Position numbers and translations under genes: made by a program. The notes beneath the pieces are model-generated. The model saw only the letters and a program-made list of their open reading frames with translations. It was not told the DNA's origin and did no database searches. A stretch of DNA of 64,000 bases from an uncultured Pelagibacteraceae bacterium (GTDB lineage: Bacteria; Pseudomonadota; Alphaproteobacteria; Pelagibacterales; Pelagibacteraceae): the NCBI GenBank assembly GCA_902627045.1, contig CACOHP010000003.1:41001-105000 (forward strand), read 5' to 3'. Positions 8,635 through 18,107 of the stretch are shown in pieces (the first letter of the stretch is position 1; every line of letters starts with the position of its first letter).

Positions 8635-9788
8635 TTAAAATAATTAATTAAAATGTTTTCATAAATTTTCTTAAGATTTTTCAAATCTTTTAAAGACACA
8701 GCTTCATCAACTTTATGCATTGTTTTTCCGACAAGCCCAAATTCTAGACCAGGTGATATTTTTTTTATAAATCTTAAATCTGAGGTGCCACCCGTAGTAG
8801 ATAACTTTGGATGAATTTTGGTAACTTTTTTTATAACATTTTGTATCATGTACGTTGTTTTATTTGGCCTTGTTAGAAATGCTTCACCTGAAACTCTATA
8901 ATCAATTTTGAATTTTGATTTATTTTTATTGGTTATTTTTTTGAAAATTTTATTAAGTCTATTTTTAATAGAATTTGACGTATGTTTATTATTAAACCTT
9001 ATATTAAATGTTGCCTCAGCCATTGCTGGGATAACATTGTCAGCGTTATTATTTATATTTATTTTTGTAACCTCTAAGTTTGTAGGTTGAAAGTTTTTTG
9101 ATCCTCTGTCAAATTTAATATCTTTTAATTCTTTTAAAATTTTTACAATTATAGTTGAGGGATTGTTAGCTCTATGAGGATATGCAACATGGCCTTGCTG
9201 ACCAAATATAGTTAATTTTCCTGTTAAACTACCCCTACGTCCAATCTTTATCATTTCACCTAATTTATTTGGATTTGTTGGTTCACCAACAAGACAAAAG
9301 TTAATTTTCTCTTTCCTTTTTTTTAAATAATCTACAACTTTTTTTGTGCCATTTACTGCATCACCTTCTTCATCTCCTGTAATAAGCAAACTTATTGACC
9401 CATTGAATTTTTTATTTCTTGATAAAAAAGTGCTTACAGCAGATACAAAAGCTGCAACAGAGCTTTTCATATCATTTGCACCTCTTCCAATTAAATGGCC
9501 TTTTTTAATAGATGGTTTAAATGGATTTACTGTCCAATCCTTAATGTTTCCTGGAGGGACAATATCAACATGCCCGGCAAACATGAAATTTGGCTTTTTA
9601 GATCCTAATCTTGCATAAAGGTTTTTCACAGGATGAAATCCTTTTTCCTTAAATTCTAATATCCTTGTTTTGAAACCAAGTTTTTTTAATTTTCTTTCTA
9701 AAAATTTCATCACTCCAGCGTCAATTGGAGTGATGGAAGGAAATCTAATTAGCTCTTTAGCTAATTTTAACTCATTTAAAGTTTTCAT
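8631..9788 (-). CDS. dapE: Succinyl-diaminopimelate desuccinylase
   Basis: M20 metallopeptidase that releases LL-DAP from N-succinyl-LL-DAP. Visible metal and catalytic motifs: FAGHVDIVPPG (His, Asp), GRGANDMKSS (bridging Asp), GDEEGDA (catalytic Glu and metal Glu), plus the C-terminal KTMHKVDE (metal His). 385 aa is standard. It follows dapD by 2 nt and overlaps the deacetylase gene by 4 nt. Confidence 0.95.
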   Translation of the reverse strand: MKTLNELKLAKELIRFPSITPIDAGVMKFLERKLKKLGFKTRILEFKEKGFHPVKNLYARLGSKKPNFMFAGHVDIVPPGNIKDWTVNPFKPSIKKGHLIGRGANDMKSSVAAFVSAVSTFLSRNKKFNGSISLLITGDEEGDAVNGTKKVVDYLKKRKEKINFCLVGEPTNPNKLGEMIKIGRRGSLTGKLTIFGQQGHVAYPHRANNPSTIIVKILKELKDIKFDRGSKNFQPTNLEVTKININNNADNVIPAMAEATFNIRFNNKHTSNSIKNRLNKIFKKITNKNKSKFKIDYRVSGEAFLTRPNKTTYMIQNVIKKVTKIHPKLSTTGGTSDLRFIKKISPGLEFGLVGKTMHKVDEAVSLKDLKNLKKIYENILINYFK

Positions 9789-9790
9789 TT

Positions 9791-10618
9791 TTAGTCTCTT
9801 AAGAGGTCGTTAATAGAAGTTTTTGATCTCGTTTTTTCATCAACTTGTTTAATTATTACTGCACAATACAACGAGGGTGCAGAAGAGTTATTTTTATCAG
9901 GTAACGAGCCTGGAACTACAACTGAATATGGCGGTATTTTACCATAAGTAATTTCTCCAGTTTTTCTATCGACTATTTTAGTTGATTGACCAATATACAT
10001 ACCCATACTCAAAACTGAGCCTTCTCCAACAATTACGCCTTCAACTACTTCAGACATCGCTCCAAGAAATACATTATCCTCTATAATTGTTGGTAAAGCT
10101 TGCGCAGGCTCTAAAACTCCGCCGACACCCGAACCCGCAGATATATGGCAATTTTTACCTATCTGGCAACAACTACCAGCTCTCGCAAAAGTATCTATCA
10201 TAGTTCCCTCATCAATATATGCTCCAATGTTCACGTAACATGGCATTAAAACAGCATTTTTTCCGACAAATGAACCTTTTCTTACAGGTGAGTTCGGAAC
10301 CATTCTAAAACCTGCCTTTTCATGATCAGATTTGGTCCATCCTGCAGTTTTACCTTTTAATAAATGCGATTTATCATACCAACTACTATATGGACCATTT
10401 AAATTTTCCATTGGATATATTCTAAAACTTAACATTATAGCTTTCTTAAGGTGCTGATGAGTTACCCATTTTCCATTTATTTTCTCAGCAACTCTCGATT
10501 TACCACTATCTAAATTTGCAATTACTTGATTTATAGCATCCTTCAAAGACTGGTCTGAATTAGGACTCACTTGATCTTTGTTCTCCCAAGCGTCATTGAT
10601 AATTTTTTCTAAAGACAT
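9791..10618 (-). CDS. dapD: 2,3,4,5-tetrahydropyridine-2,6-dicarboxylate N-succinyltransferase
   Basis: Succinylates tetrahydrodipicolinate in the lysine/DAP pathway. A helical N-terminal domain (about 100 residues) is followed by a left-handed beta-helix of hexapeptide repeats ([49 protein letters not shown]) and the C-terminal [12 protein letters not shown]. 275 aa is the normal length. It uses the product line feeding dapE directly downstream, so the succinylase branch of DAP synthesis is used here. Confidence 0.96.
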   Translation of the reverse strand: MSLEKIINDAWENKDQVSPNSDQSLKDAINQVIANLDSGKSRVAEKINGKWVTHQHLKKAIMLSFRIYPMENLNGPYSSWYDKSHLLKGKTAGWTKSDHEKAGFRMVPNSPVRKGSFVGKNAVLMPCYVNIGAYIDEGTMIDTFARAGSCCQIGKNCHISAGSGVGGVLEPAQALPTIIEDNVFLGAMSEVVEGVIVGEGSVLSMGMYIGQSTKIVDRKTGEITYGKIPPYSVVVPGSLPDKNNSSAPSLYCAVIIKQVDEKTRSKTSINDLLRD

Positions 10619-10620
10619 TA

Positions 10621-11310
10621 TTAATTACTTTTTAATAACCTTATTTCTTTTAGAAATAAAGACAGATTTTCAATTTTGTGTGAAATAAAATCTTTATCTG
10701 CATCTATTTTTCCAAAATGCTCATCATTAATTAACCAAACAGTTGTACACCCTCGTTTGTGACCTATACTTAAATTTTTAGCTATATCCTCAATGTAAAT
10801 AGTCTCTTTTGGATTTATACCAAATTTTTTAATCATTAAGTCGAAAGTTTCTGCCTCTGGCTTGGGCACATAACCAGCATCTTTAATGTCAAAAACTTTA
10901 TCTCTTCCAAATAAATCATACACACCCAGGTGAGTTAAGATGTTAGCAGCGTGTTCAGCACTTCCATTAGTAAAGATGAATTTTTCCATATCTAATTGTT
11001 GAAGTTCATTTCTCATAATTTTATCTTCTTTCATAAATGATAAATCAATTTCATGAACGTAAGACAAAAATTCATCTGGTAATATTCCATTATGAACCAT
11101 TAATCCCCTTAATGATGTATTATATTTATAGAAGTAATTAGTTTGTAGTTCTTTAGCTTTATCTTTATCAATATTAAGTTTTTCAGATATAAATTGCGTC
11201 ATTCTCTTTGAAACCTGACCAAATACACGCTCTAAAGAATAGTTGTTGTGCTTACCATAACAAACACCATCAAGATCAAGTAGCAGATATTTTTTTTCTT
11301 TTAAATTCAT
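10621..11310 (-). CDS. HAD-family hydrolase, pyrimidine 5'-nucleotidase type
   Basis: HAD motifs are in order: [11 protein letters not shown] (nucleophile Asp and acid Asp), [10 protein letters not shown] (motif II), KPEAETF (motif III Lys) and [10 protein letters not shown] (motif IV acids). The helical cap between motifs I and II resembles the SDT1/Phm8-type pyrimidine 5'-nucleotidase branch, often found between argB and dapD in alphaproteobacteria. I start at [10 protein letters not shown] (11310) rather than 11361, giving a 4-nt overlap with the argB stop. Exact substrate unknown. Confidence 0.85.
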   Translation of the reverse strand: MNLKEKKYLLLDLDGVCYGKHNNYSLERVFGQVSKRMTQFISEKLNIDKDKAKELQTNYFYKYNTSLRGLMVHNGILPDEFLSYVHEIDLSFMKEDKIMRNELQQLDMEKFIFTNGSAEHAANILTHLGVYDLFGRDKVFDIKDAGYVPKPEAETFDLMIKKFGINPKETIYIEDIAKNLSIGHKRGCTTVWLINDEHFGKIDADKDFISHKIENLSLFLKEIRLLKSN

Positions 11311-12155
11311 TTTCTGATTAATGTACCTGACCCCTTGTCTGAGAAAATTTCCCACAAACAAGAATGTTGTTTCATACCATTAATTATACCAGCTGCTTTA
11401 ACTCCATTATTAACAGCATTTAGACAAGCATTTATTTTAGGTATCATTCCTTCAGTAATTGTCTCATCTTTTATCATTTGCAAAATTTCAGATGAAGATA
11501 TCTCATCTATAAGTTTTTTTTCTTTATTTAAAACACCATCAACATTTGTCATTAATAGTAATCTTCTTGATTTGACAGATTTGGCTACAGCCATTGCCGC
11601 AGTATCACCATTAATATTATGTGTTTGATTATTTTTATCTAAGCCTAATGGTGAAACAATCGGTATTTTATTTTGTTTAATAATGTCTACTAAAATATCG
11701 TTATTAATTTTGTTCGGTAGACCAACAAAACCCAGTTCTTTTGCCTCTGGCACGACCTCAAAAATATTATCTTTTTTAGTGTGGATTGAGACTGCTTCTG
11801 TATTTCTTTTGTCTAAAGAGCTTACAATATCATTGTTAAAATCTATTAAGACTGACTCAACAATTTTTATAATTTTTTTATCAGTGACTCTTAGCCCTCT
11901 AATAAATTTTGATTGAATATTAGATTTATCTAATTCTCTCTTAATTCTCGGACCTCCACCATGAACAACAATTACTGAAAGACCTAATTTATTTAAAATA
12001 CTTAAATCAGTAATAAAATTATCAAAAATATTTTTATCAATTAAAACATTTCCTCCATATTTAATTACTATCAAGTCATTTTTATATTTTTCTATATATT
12101 TATTAACCTCGTTTATTGGAGGTCCATTTTCAGGAAGTATTTCTTTTAAGTTCAT
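11307..12155 (-). CDS. argB: Acetylglutamate kinase
   Basis: Second enzyme of arginine synthesis. Amino-acid-kinase fold motifs: VIKYGGNVL (phosphate loop Lys-Tyr-Gly-Gly), VIVVHGGGPRI, GDTAAMAVAK, LLLMTNVDGVL and the GMIPKINACLNAV segment. 282 aa, slightly short of 290-300. It leads the argB-HAD-dapD-dapE-HDAC-SET run, 20 nt downstream of yidC. argD, argF and argJ are elsewhere in the window. Confidence 0.95.
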   Translation of the reverse strand: MNLKEILPENGPPINEVNKYIEKYKNDLIVIKYGGNVLIDKNIFDNFITDLSILNKLGLSVIVVHGGGPRIKRELDKSNIQSKFIRGLRVTDKKIIKIVESVLIDFNNDIVSSLDKRNTEAVSIHTKKDNIFEVVPEAKELGFVGLPNKINNDILVDIIKQNKIPIVSPLGLDKNNQTHNINGDTAAMAVAKSVKSRRLLLMTNVDGVLNKEKKLIDEISSSEILQMIKDETITEGMIPKINACLNAVNNGVKAAGIINGMKQHSCLWEIFSDKGSGTLIRK

Positions 12156-12175
12156 TGATTTATTTTTATTAAACT

Positions 12176-13855
12176 TTAGGTTGCCGTTTTGACTGTTGTT
12201 CTTCTCATAATAAATACTTGTTGGGCCATTGTTAAGATATTATTAACAGTCCAGTAAATAACTAACCCACTTGGGAATGGTGCGAGTATTACAGTTAAGA
12301 AAAGCGGGAAGAAAGCAAAAATTTTAGCCTGCATTGGGTCAGTAGGTGCAGGGTTTAGTTTTTGTTGTACCCACATCGAAACTCCCATTGCTACTGGCCA
12401 GGCTCCAATAACCAAGAAACTTGGAACATCATAAGGTAATAAACCAAATATATTAAATATACTTGTAGGATCTCTCTCACTTAAATCATGGATCCACCCA
12501 TAGAATGGCATTTGTCTCATTTCAATTGTTACGAACAGAACTTTATATAAAGCGAAAAAAACTGGAATTTGGACAAGAATTGGCAAACACCCAGACATTG
12601 GATTAACTTTTTCTTTCTTGTACAATGCCATCATTGATTGTTGCAGTTTCATTTTATCATCTTTATGAAGTTCTTTTAGTCGAACCATTTCTGGCTGTAG
12701 AGCTTTCATTTTAGCCATGCTTCTAAATGAGAAGTTTGCTAGCGGAAAAAAGGCGAGTCTGATACAAATAGTTATTGCGATAATAGCTAAACCATAATTT
12801 CCTAGTAGTTTGAAAAAATAATCTATCCCATAAAAAAGAGGTTTTGTTATGAAGTATAAAAAACCCCAGTCTATTACAAGATCGAATTTTTCTATATTTA
12901 ATGACTCCGCATAACCATCAATCACGTCTACTCTTTTAGCTGCAACAATCACTTTTAATTCTTCCTCTACAAAGCTATTTTCACTTAGAGCTAATGGTTC
13001 TGTAGCTATAAAGTTTGCTCTAAATTTATTTTTATAATCAAACGTTGTTTTAAATTCTTTATCTTTTGGGGGAATTAATGATGTGATCCAATATTTATCG
13101 CTTATTCCCAACCAACCTTTTTTAGCTACTTTAGAAAACTTTTTTTCTTGAATATCATCATAATCTTCCTCAAATAATTCATCATCTAAAGTTGCGATTA
13201 AACCTTCGTGAAGTATTAAAAAATCAATAATATCTGGAATTTCATTTCTTATTATCTGACCATAAGAATAAAAGTCATATTTTTTATCACTTAGATTAAC
13301 TATTTTTTGTTTTATTGTAAAAAGATATTTATCATCTATAGATATTTCTTTCTCAAATCTTAAACCTTGTTTGTTCATCCAGTAAAGTTTAATGGGAGAT
13401 TTAATAGTCAATTTATCATTACCATCAAATGACCAAATTGTATTTGAGTCCGGAATTTCAACATTTTTATCAGACGTTACAAAGCCACTCTCAATAAGGT
13501 ATCCTTCTGTTATGTTTCTTGGTCCTAACAAGGTTACTTTTTTTTCCTCATTCAAATTTACTTTGTAATTTTTGAAGGTTAAGTCATCTATCGTTGCACC
13601 CTTTAACGATATTGATCCGATAATATTATCATTTTCAAATTTAATTCTCTTATTTTGAATTAATGCGTCATCTCTCGATAATGCTACTACCTTCTCTTTT
13701 TGATCTAATGATGGGGTGTCTGTATTTTTTTCGATTTTTTCTTTTTCTACAAGATCTTGATTTATAGTCTGCTGTTCTGGGATAAAAAATAAAGACCATA
13801 AAACAATAACTGCAGAAGATAGTGCAATAGCAGCAATGACATTCTTGGAGTCCAT
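12176..13855 (-). CDS. yidC: Membrane protein insertase YidC
   Basis: 559 residues. An N-terminal membrane anchor (VIAAIALSSAVIVLWSLFFI) and large periplasmic domain (~60-330) precede the conserved insertase core with FFKLLGNYGLAIIAITICIR (containing the conserved Arg of the hydrophilic groove), the cytoplasmic helical hairpin FRSMAKMKALQPEMVRLK, NPMSGCLPILVQIPVFFALYK and the C-terminal membrane helices ending in TVNNILTMAQQ. Inserts membrane proteins with or without SecYEG. It overlaps yidD by one base. Confidence 0.97.
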   Translation of the reverse strand: MDSKNVIAAIALSSAVIVLWSLFFIPEQQTINQDLVEKEKIEKNTDTPSLDQKEKVVALSRDDALIQNKRIKFENDNIIGSISLKGATIDDLTFKNYKVNLNEEKKVTLLGPRNITEGYLIESGFVTSDKNVEIPDSNTIWSFDGNDKLTIKSPIKLYWMNKQGLRFEKEISIDDKYLFTIKQKIVNLSDKKYDFYSYGQIIRNEIPDIIDFLILHEGLIATLDDELFEEDYDDIQEKKFSKVAKKGWLGISDKYWITSLIPPKDKEFKTTFDYKNKFRANFIATEPLALSENSFVEEELKVIVAAKRVDVIDGYAESLNIEKFDLVIDWGFLYFITKPLFYGIDYFFKLLGNYGLAIIAITICIRLAFFPLANFSFRSMAKMKALQPEMVRLKELHKDDKMKLQQSMMALYKKEKVNPMSGCLPILVQIPVFFALYKVLFVTIEMRQMPFYGWIHDLSERDPTSIFNIFGLLPYDVPSFLVIGAWPVAMGVSMWVQQKLNPAPTDPMQAKIFAFFPLFLTVILAPFPSGLVIYWTVNNILTMAQQVFIMRRTTVKTAT

Positions 13856-14091
13856 TATTTTTTTTTCATTTCTTTTTTTACTGGATCAATTCCACCCTCT
13901 CTAAACGGATGGCATGATAAAACTCTTTTAATAATCATGTAAAAACCTTTGAAAAAACCAAAAGTTCTTAGAGCTTCAATGCTGTAATCTGAGCAGTTTG
14001 GAAAATATCTACAATTATTACCAAGCAATGGGCTTATAAGAAATTTATATCCCTTGATAATTTGTATTAATGTTTCAGTTAAAATATTCAT
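13855..14091 (-). CDS. yidD: Membrane protein insertion efficiency factor YidD
   Basis: 78-residue protein with the family pattern [24 protein letters not shown] (two Cys) and [16 protein letters not shown]. Small amphipathic protein at the inner membrane, assisting YidC-dependent insertion. Sits in its usual place between rnpA and yidC, sharing one base with each neighbour. Confidence 0.95.
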   Translation of the reverse strand: MNILTETLIQIIKGYKFLISPLLGNNCRYFPNCSDYSIEALRTFGFFKGFYMIIKRVLSCHPFREGGIDPVKKEMKKK

Positions 14092-14432
14092 TATTTAATT
14101 TTTTCAAAATCCTGAAATAAGGTATTTTTAATTATTTTAAAATCATTATTTAACATAGTTGGCTTAGCAATAACAAGATATGAATAATCATATTTCAAAG
14201 ATATCTTTTTAACCGCATCATCCATAATATTTCTTAATCTTCTCTTTATTCTATTTCTATTCACAGCATTTCCTAATTTTTTTTTTGTAACAAATGAAAT
14301 ATTTAATTTCTTATTATCTTTTTTAACTAAATGACCAAAAAAAATAGTAACAAATTTATTAGATATCTTTTTCTTTTTTAGTAATGATTTAAATTCTTCA
14401 TTTTTTGAAAGAGCAACTATTTTGCTTTTCAT
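14091..14432 (-). CDS. rnpA: Ribonuclease P protein component
   Basis: Basic 113-residue protein with the RNR motif [15 protein letters not shown] that contacts RNase P RNA and tRNA 5' leaders, plus the core beta strand FVTIFFGHL. Located 9 nt after rpmH, its nearly universal partner. Confidence 0.95.
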   Translation of the reverse strand: MKSKIVALSKNEEFKSLLKKKKISNKFVTIFFGHLVKKDNKKLNISFVTKKKLGNAVNRNRIKRRLRNIMDDAVKKISLKYDYSYLVIAKPTMLNNDFKIIKNTLFQDFEKIK

Positions 14433-14441
14433 TGAATTATC

Positions 14442-14603
14442 TTATTTTCTTTTTCTTTTTACAGTAGAAGATACTGTTAAATTCTTTCTGCCTCTAGCTC
14501 TCCTTCTTTTCAAAAGTTTTCTTCCACCTTTGGTTTTCATTTTTGAACGAAAACCGTGTGTACGGCTTCTTTTTATGCGTGAGGGTTGATATGTTCTTTT
14601 CAT
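14442..14603 (-). CDS. rpmH: 50S ribosomal protein L34
   Basis: Too short for the ORF track. The minus strand from ATG 14601-14603 reads [20 protein letters not shown] followed by [20 protein letters not shown], the highly conserved L34 sequence. At 53 residues it is some 9 residues longer than the usual 44, because of a C-terminal tail ([13 protein letters not shown]). First gene of the rpmH-rnpA-yidD-yidC set. Confidence 0.96.
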   Translation of the reverse strand: MKRTYQPSRIKRSRTHGFRSKMKTKGGRKLLKRRRARGRKNLTVSSTVKRKRK

Positions 14604-14694
14604 AAATCTTATTAAATATATATAAAATTCCGCTCTTTATAATAATTAAATATATAAATAGCAAATATAAGATTTATGAATACGATGAACAATA

Positions 14695-15417
14695 ATGGAA
14701 AAAGCTAAAAAAACTAAAATAATAATAGGTTTATGTTACCTGACTTTAGTGTCTATCTTTTTATTAATGTTTTTTTCAAAATTGAGTATTGATGAAATAA
14801 CTTCCTATGACTTTATAAAAGAGAACAGATCATATTTCCAAGAACTAAAAAATTCTAATTTGTTTTTGATATCCATAATTTTTTTAATTTTTACAATATT
14901 ATGGGTGTTCCCATTTCTCGGATTTGGTTCGCCAATTGCTGTACTAGGGGGTTTTATGTTTGGAAAATGGTTGGGTACCATTATCGTAGTGATAGGTTTA
15001 AGTGTGGGTGCAACTTTTTTGTACATGTTCGGAAATTATTTTCTCAAGGATTTAATTAGGGAAAAATTTTTAAATAAGTATGAAAATCTTGAGAGAAGAT
15101 TTAAAAAGTCAGAATTTTATTATTTGTTGATCTATAGATTTATAGGGGGTATACCCTGGCAACTTAGTTGTATTTTACCCACTATTTTTAATGTCAAAAC
15201 AATAAATTTTTTCTTTGCATCTTTGATAGGTATTGTGCCTCAAATTTTTTTAGCAGTTTCCATAGGAAGTGGTTTAGAAAAAATAATAGATCAAAATTCA
15301 GAATTACCCAAAATCACAGAAGTAATTTTTTCACCAGAAATATATATTCCAATATTAGCCTTCTTCAGTTTGGTATTAACAACAATTTTTCTAAGAAAAT
15401 CGTTTTATAAAAATTAG
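14695..15417 (+). CDS. TVP38/TMEM64 (VTT-domain) family membrane protein
   Basis: 240 residues with an N-terminal membrane helix (IIIGLCYLTLVSIFLLMFFS), a second helix around 55-75 and a VTT/SNARE-associated core: FGSPIAVLGGFMFGKWLGT, the GLSVGATFLYMFGNYF helix, YRFIGGIPWQLSCILP (the conserved F/Y-R-x-x-G-x-P segment) and FFFASLIGIVPQIFLAVSIGSG. Related proteins (DedA/VTT) act as lipid or small-molecule transporters in the inner membrane; the substrate is unknown. Its stop abuts the tRNA-Thr gene on the other strand. Confidence 0.85.
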   Translation: MEKAKKTKIIIGLCYLTLVSIFLLMFFSKLSIDEITSYDFIKENRSYFQELKNSNLFLISIIFLIFTILWVFPFLGFGSPIAVLGGFMFGKWLGTIIVVIGLSVGATFLYMFGNYFLKDLIREKFLNKYENLERRFKKSEFYYLLIYRFIGGIPWQLSCILPTIFNVKTINFFFASLIGIVPQIFLAVSIGSGLEKIIDQNSELPKITEVIFSPEIYIPILAFFSLVLTTIFLRKSFYKN

Positions 15418-15491
15418 TGGTGCTCCCACCAAGAATCGAACTTGAAATTTATCCTTACCATGGACACGTTATACCATTTAACTATAGGAGC
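15418..15491 (-). tRNA. tRNA-Thr(GGU)
   Basis: Reverse strand folds as a 74-nt cloverleaf with encoded CCA: acceptor GCTCCTA/TGGGAGC (one T-G pair), D stem GTTA/TAAC, anticodon stem TGTCC/GGATA with loop ATGGTAA (anticodon GGT), a 4-nt variable loop, and T stem TCAAG/CTTGG with loop TTCGATT. Discriminator A. The 3' CCA directly abuts the stop of the convergent TVP38 gene. Confidence 0.93.
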
Positions 15492-15507
15492 AGTTAAATC
15501 AAATCTA

Positions 15508-15537
15508 ATTACATTGATAATAAAGCATTTTTTTCAA
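15508..15537 (-). promoter_or_regulatory. Probable sigma-70 promoter of tRNA-Thr
   Basis: On the minus strand TTGAAA (15532-15537) and TGTAAT (15508-15513) are separated by 18 nt and end 16 nt before the mature tRNA 5' end. Each hexamer matches the consensus at five of six positions. In such AT-rich DNA chance matches are common, so this is moderate support only. Confidence 0.45.
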
Positions 15538-15591
15538 ATTATTGCCTTAATTTTTTGATTAATATGATTTATATCTTACCAAGGAAATTTT

Positions 15592-15792
15592 ATGGGGATA
15601 CATTATGATTATAAATCAACAAAGAGCGCTAAGCTTATGGAAAAGCAAGCTAAAAGAGAAAGAAAGCTTGCTGAAAAAAAAGCCAAAAGATTAGCGAAGG
15701 AAGGTCCCAAAAAGGATGATAATAAAGACAAAGTTTTGGATGCATCTAAACCAATAACTTTAGATTTCCTTACAAATCCAAACAAAGAATGA
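15592..15792 (+). CDS. Small Lys-rich conserved-type protein, unknown function
   Basis: 66 residues, highly charged: a helical basic middle (LMEKQAKRERKLAEKKAKRLAKEG) and an acidic linker followed by a defined C-terminus ([15 protein letters not shown]). No membrane segment. The stop overlaps the start of the next tiny ORF (ATGA), and that one overlaps dcd, so the three are translated together. The coil-like basic region suggests RNA or ribosome contact, which is inference. No family recognised with confidence. Confidence 0.7.
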   Translation: MGIHYDYKSTKSAKLMEKQAKRERKLAEKKAKRLAKEGPKKDDNKDKVLDASKPITLDFLTNPNKE

Positions 15793-15890
15793 TTGCAAAA
15801 AATAAAGATGAGCGCTTAAGTCTGGCGCTTAGAAAAAATTTAAAAAAGAGAAAAACTTTTCAAAAAAAAAATAAAAAAAAAACAAAATAA
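15789..15890 (+). CDS. 33-residue basic micro-protein upstream of dcd
   Basis: Below the ORF-track cut-off. ATG at 15789 overlaps the previous stop by ATGA, and the TAA at 15888-15890 shares its last base with the dcd ATG. The protein ([20 protein letters not shown], then [13 protein letters not shown]) begins with a regular amphipathic helix and ends in a Lys-rich tail. The perfect coupling on both sides is the main evidence it is translated; function unknown. Confidence 0.6.
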   Translation: MIAKNKDERLSLALRKNLKKRKTFQKKNKKKTK

Positions 15891-16450
15891 TGTCGATACA
15901 ACCAGATACTTGGATTAAAAAAATGTGTAAAGAACATAATATGATTGAGCCATTTTTAGATCATCAAGTATCCGAAGGAAAAATATCTTACGGACTAAGT
16001 AGTATGGGCTATGATGTAAGAATATCTGATGAATATAGGATATTCACAAATGTAAATAGCTCTTTAGTTGATCCAAAAAATTTTTCAGATGATAACTTTA
16101 TAGAAAGAAAAGGACCGTATTGTATTATTCCACCAAATTCATTTGTTCTAGCAAAAACTATTGAATATTTTAGAATACCGAAAGATGTGCTTTGTATTTG
16201 TGTTGGTAAAAGTACATATGCCCGAACCGGGATTATATGTAATGTCACTCCTATTGAAAATGAATTCGAGGGTAATATTGTTATTGAGTTAAGTAATACA
16301 ACACCTAATCCTGCAAAAATTTATTCAAATGAGGGTATAGCTCAATTTCTATTTTTTAAATCTGATACAAAGCCAGAAACAACTTATAAATCGAAAAACG
16401 GTAAATATCAGGGACAAACTACTATTCAGGTTGCTAAAATTAAAAAGTAA
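15890..16450 (+). CDS. dcd: dCTP deaminase
   Basis: Homotrimeric enzyme that turns dCTP to dUTP for dTTP synthesis. Diagnostic segments: [14 protein letters not shown], the [16 protein letters not shown] nucleotide-binding stretch (Ser and Arg), [21 protein letters not shown] (catalytic Glu) and the C-terminal GKYQGQ that closes over the phosphates. 186 aa is normal. Begins one base inside the preceding micro-ORF. Confidence 0.95.
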   Translation: MSIQPDTWIKKMCKEHNMIEPFLDHQVSEGKISYGLSSMGYDVRISDEYRIFTNVNSSLVDPKNFSDDNFIERKGPYCIIPPNSFVLAKTIEYFRIPKDVLCICVGKSTYARTGIICNVTPIENEFEGNIVIELSNTTPNPAKIYSNEGIAQFLFFKSDTKPETTYKSKNGKYQGQTTIQVAKIKK

Positions 16451-16453
16451 TTT

Positions 16454-17716
16454 ATGGATAAGTTTCTGATAAATGGTCCTTGTAAAGTTAAGGGCAAAGT
16501 CTCAATCTCGGGTTCAAAAAATGCATCCCTACCAATTCTCGCTGCGACATTACTATTTGATAAGCCAGTAATTATTAGAAATTTACCAAGAGTAAAAGAT
16601 ATAAAGACTATGCTTAATTTATTAAAATCTCTTGGATCTAAAATAATTTTATCTAAAGATAAAAAAACTGTAAAAATAATTAATAAAAAAAAGATGAAAA
16701 CTTTTGCAAGTTATTCACTTGTAAAAACGATGAGAGGATCAATTTTAGTTTTAGGTCCATTGATTTCAAAATTTTATAAATCTAAAACCTCTTTACCTGG
16801 AGGATGTTTAATAGGCGCTAGACCTGTAAATTATCATCTTTCGGCTTTAAAAAAACTTGGCATGAATTATAAAATCAAAGATGGATACATTTTAGCTAGA
16901 ACCAAAGGAAGACTCAAAGGTAGTATGATAAAGTTTCCCAAAATAAGTGTCGGTGCGACGGAAAATTTAATTATTGCAGCATGTTTAGCAAGAGGTAAAA
17001 CAATTTTAAGAAATTGTGCAATAGAACCCGAGATAAAAGACCTCACAGATTTTTTAAATTCAGCAGGTGCAAAAATTAGATGGTCTGGAAGAACGTGTAA
17101 CATTTTAGGCACTGAATCATTAAATCAAACTGAATATACAGTTATGGCCGATAGAATAGAAGCGGGCACATTTTGTGTAGCTGCGACTCTCACCAAAGGT
17201 CATCTTGAAATAAAAAACTTCAATCCTGGTATTATTAGAGCTGAGCTTGAGTTATTAAGAAAAGCTGGAGCAAGAATTAGAATTGATAGCAATAAGATAG
17301 TGGTAACTGGACCTGAAAAAATAAAACCAATTAAAAATATTAAAACAAGAGAATGGCCAGGTGTAGCCACTGATATGCAATCACAATTGATGGTCTTAAT
17401 GTGTAGAGCAGATGGCAAAAGTTCAATCACTGAAAATATCTTTGAAAACAGATTTCTTCATGTTGGAGAACTTCAAAGACTCGGTGCAAATATTCAAATT
17501 AAGAGGAATAAAGCTTTTATTGATGGAAATACAAAATTTATTGGTGCAGAGTTAATGTCTAGTGATTTAAGAGCGTCAGTTGCACTTGTTCTAGCAGCAA
17601 TGATTTCAAATGGTAAATCTTCTATTAATAGAATTTATCATTTAGATAGAGGATATGAAAATTTAGAGATAAAATTAAAAAAAATTGGTGTTAAAATAAA
17701 AAGACTTAAAAAGTGA
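16454..17716 (+). CDS. murA: UDP-N-acetylglucosamine 1-carboxyvinyltransferase
   Basis: First committed step of peptidoglycan synthesis, joining PEP to UDP-GlcNAc. EPT-fold signatures: SGSKNASLPILAA (Lys-Asn), LPGGCLIGARPVNYH with the active-site Cys targeted by fosfomycin retained, DRIEAGTFCVAA and SDLRASVALVLAAM. 420 aa is normal. Overlaps the DUF2948 gene by 4 nt, in the alphaproteobacterial order murA-DUF2948-hisD. Confidence 0.97.
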   Translation: MDKFLINGPCKVKGKVSISGSKNASLPILAATLLFDKPVIIRNLPRVKDIKTMLNLLKSLGSKIILSKDKKTVKIINKKKMKTFASYSLVKTMRGSILVLGPLISKFYKSKTSLPGGCLIGARPVNYHLSALKKLGMNYKIKDGYILARTKGRLKGSMIKFPKISVGATENLIIAACLARGKTILRNCAIEPEIKDLTDFLNSAGAKIRWSGRTCNILGTESLNQTEYTVMADRIEAGTFCVAATLTKGHLEIKNFNPGIIRAELELLRKAGARIRIDSNKIVVTGPEKIKPIKNIKTREWPGVATDMQSQLMVLMCRADGKSSITENIFENRFLHVGELQRLGANIQIKRNKAFIDGNTKFIGAELMSSDLRASVALVLAAMISNGKSSINRIYHLDRGYENLEIKLKKIGVKIKRLKK

Positions 17717-18105
17717 ACAAATATCTAGCAAAAATAATTGCGATGGATCAGGAAGGATTACAAATGATTTCAGCTTGTAGTTCGGGGGCAAAAGTTAAAA
17801 TAGCTGATATCAAATACCTTTCTGCTAATAAGGTTTTTTTGTTATCAATCGAGAGAACACTTATCGAAAATGGTCAAGATCAAAAGAAAATCAATAGTAT
17901 ATGCAGATTTGATTTTGTTGATAAAGTAAGATCAAAAAATATCAATCAATCCAAGAAAGATTTAGTTTTAGAACTAATTGGTATTGATTATTTGAAAAAT
18001 AATGATGATTATGAAATAAATCTTATTTTTAATAATAATTCTCATATTGTTTTGACTACCGAAACTATAGAAGCACGACTTGAGGATCAGAATGAAATTA
18101 TGTAG
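17713..18105 (+). CDS. DUF2948 family protein
   Basis: 130 residues, mostly beta strand by composition, opening with LAKIIAMDQEGLQMISAC and containing ADIKYLSANKVFLLSIERT and LIFNNNSHIVLTTETIEARLED. The content and the position between murA and hisD identify DUF2948, a family largely confined to alphaproteobacteria. Starts at a GTG overlapping the murA stop. No known activity; the invariant neighbourhood is probably transcriptional convenience. Confidence 0.85.
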   Translation: MNKYLAKIIAMDQEGLQMISACSSGAKVKIADIKYLSANKVFLLSIERTLIENGQDQKKINSICRFDFVDKVRSKNINQSKKDLVLELIGIDYLKNNDDYEINLIFNNNSHIVLTTETIEARLEDQNEIM

Positions 18106-18107
18106 CT

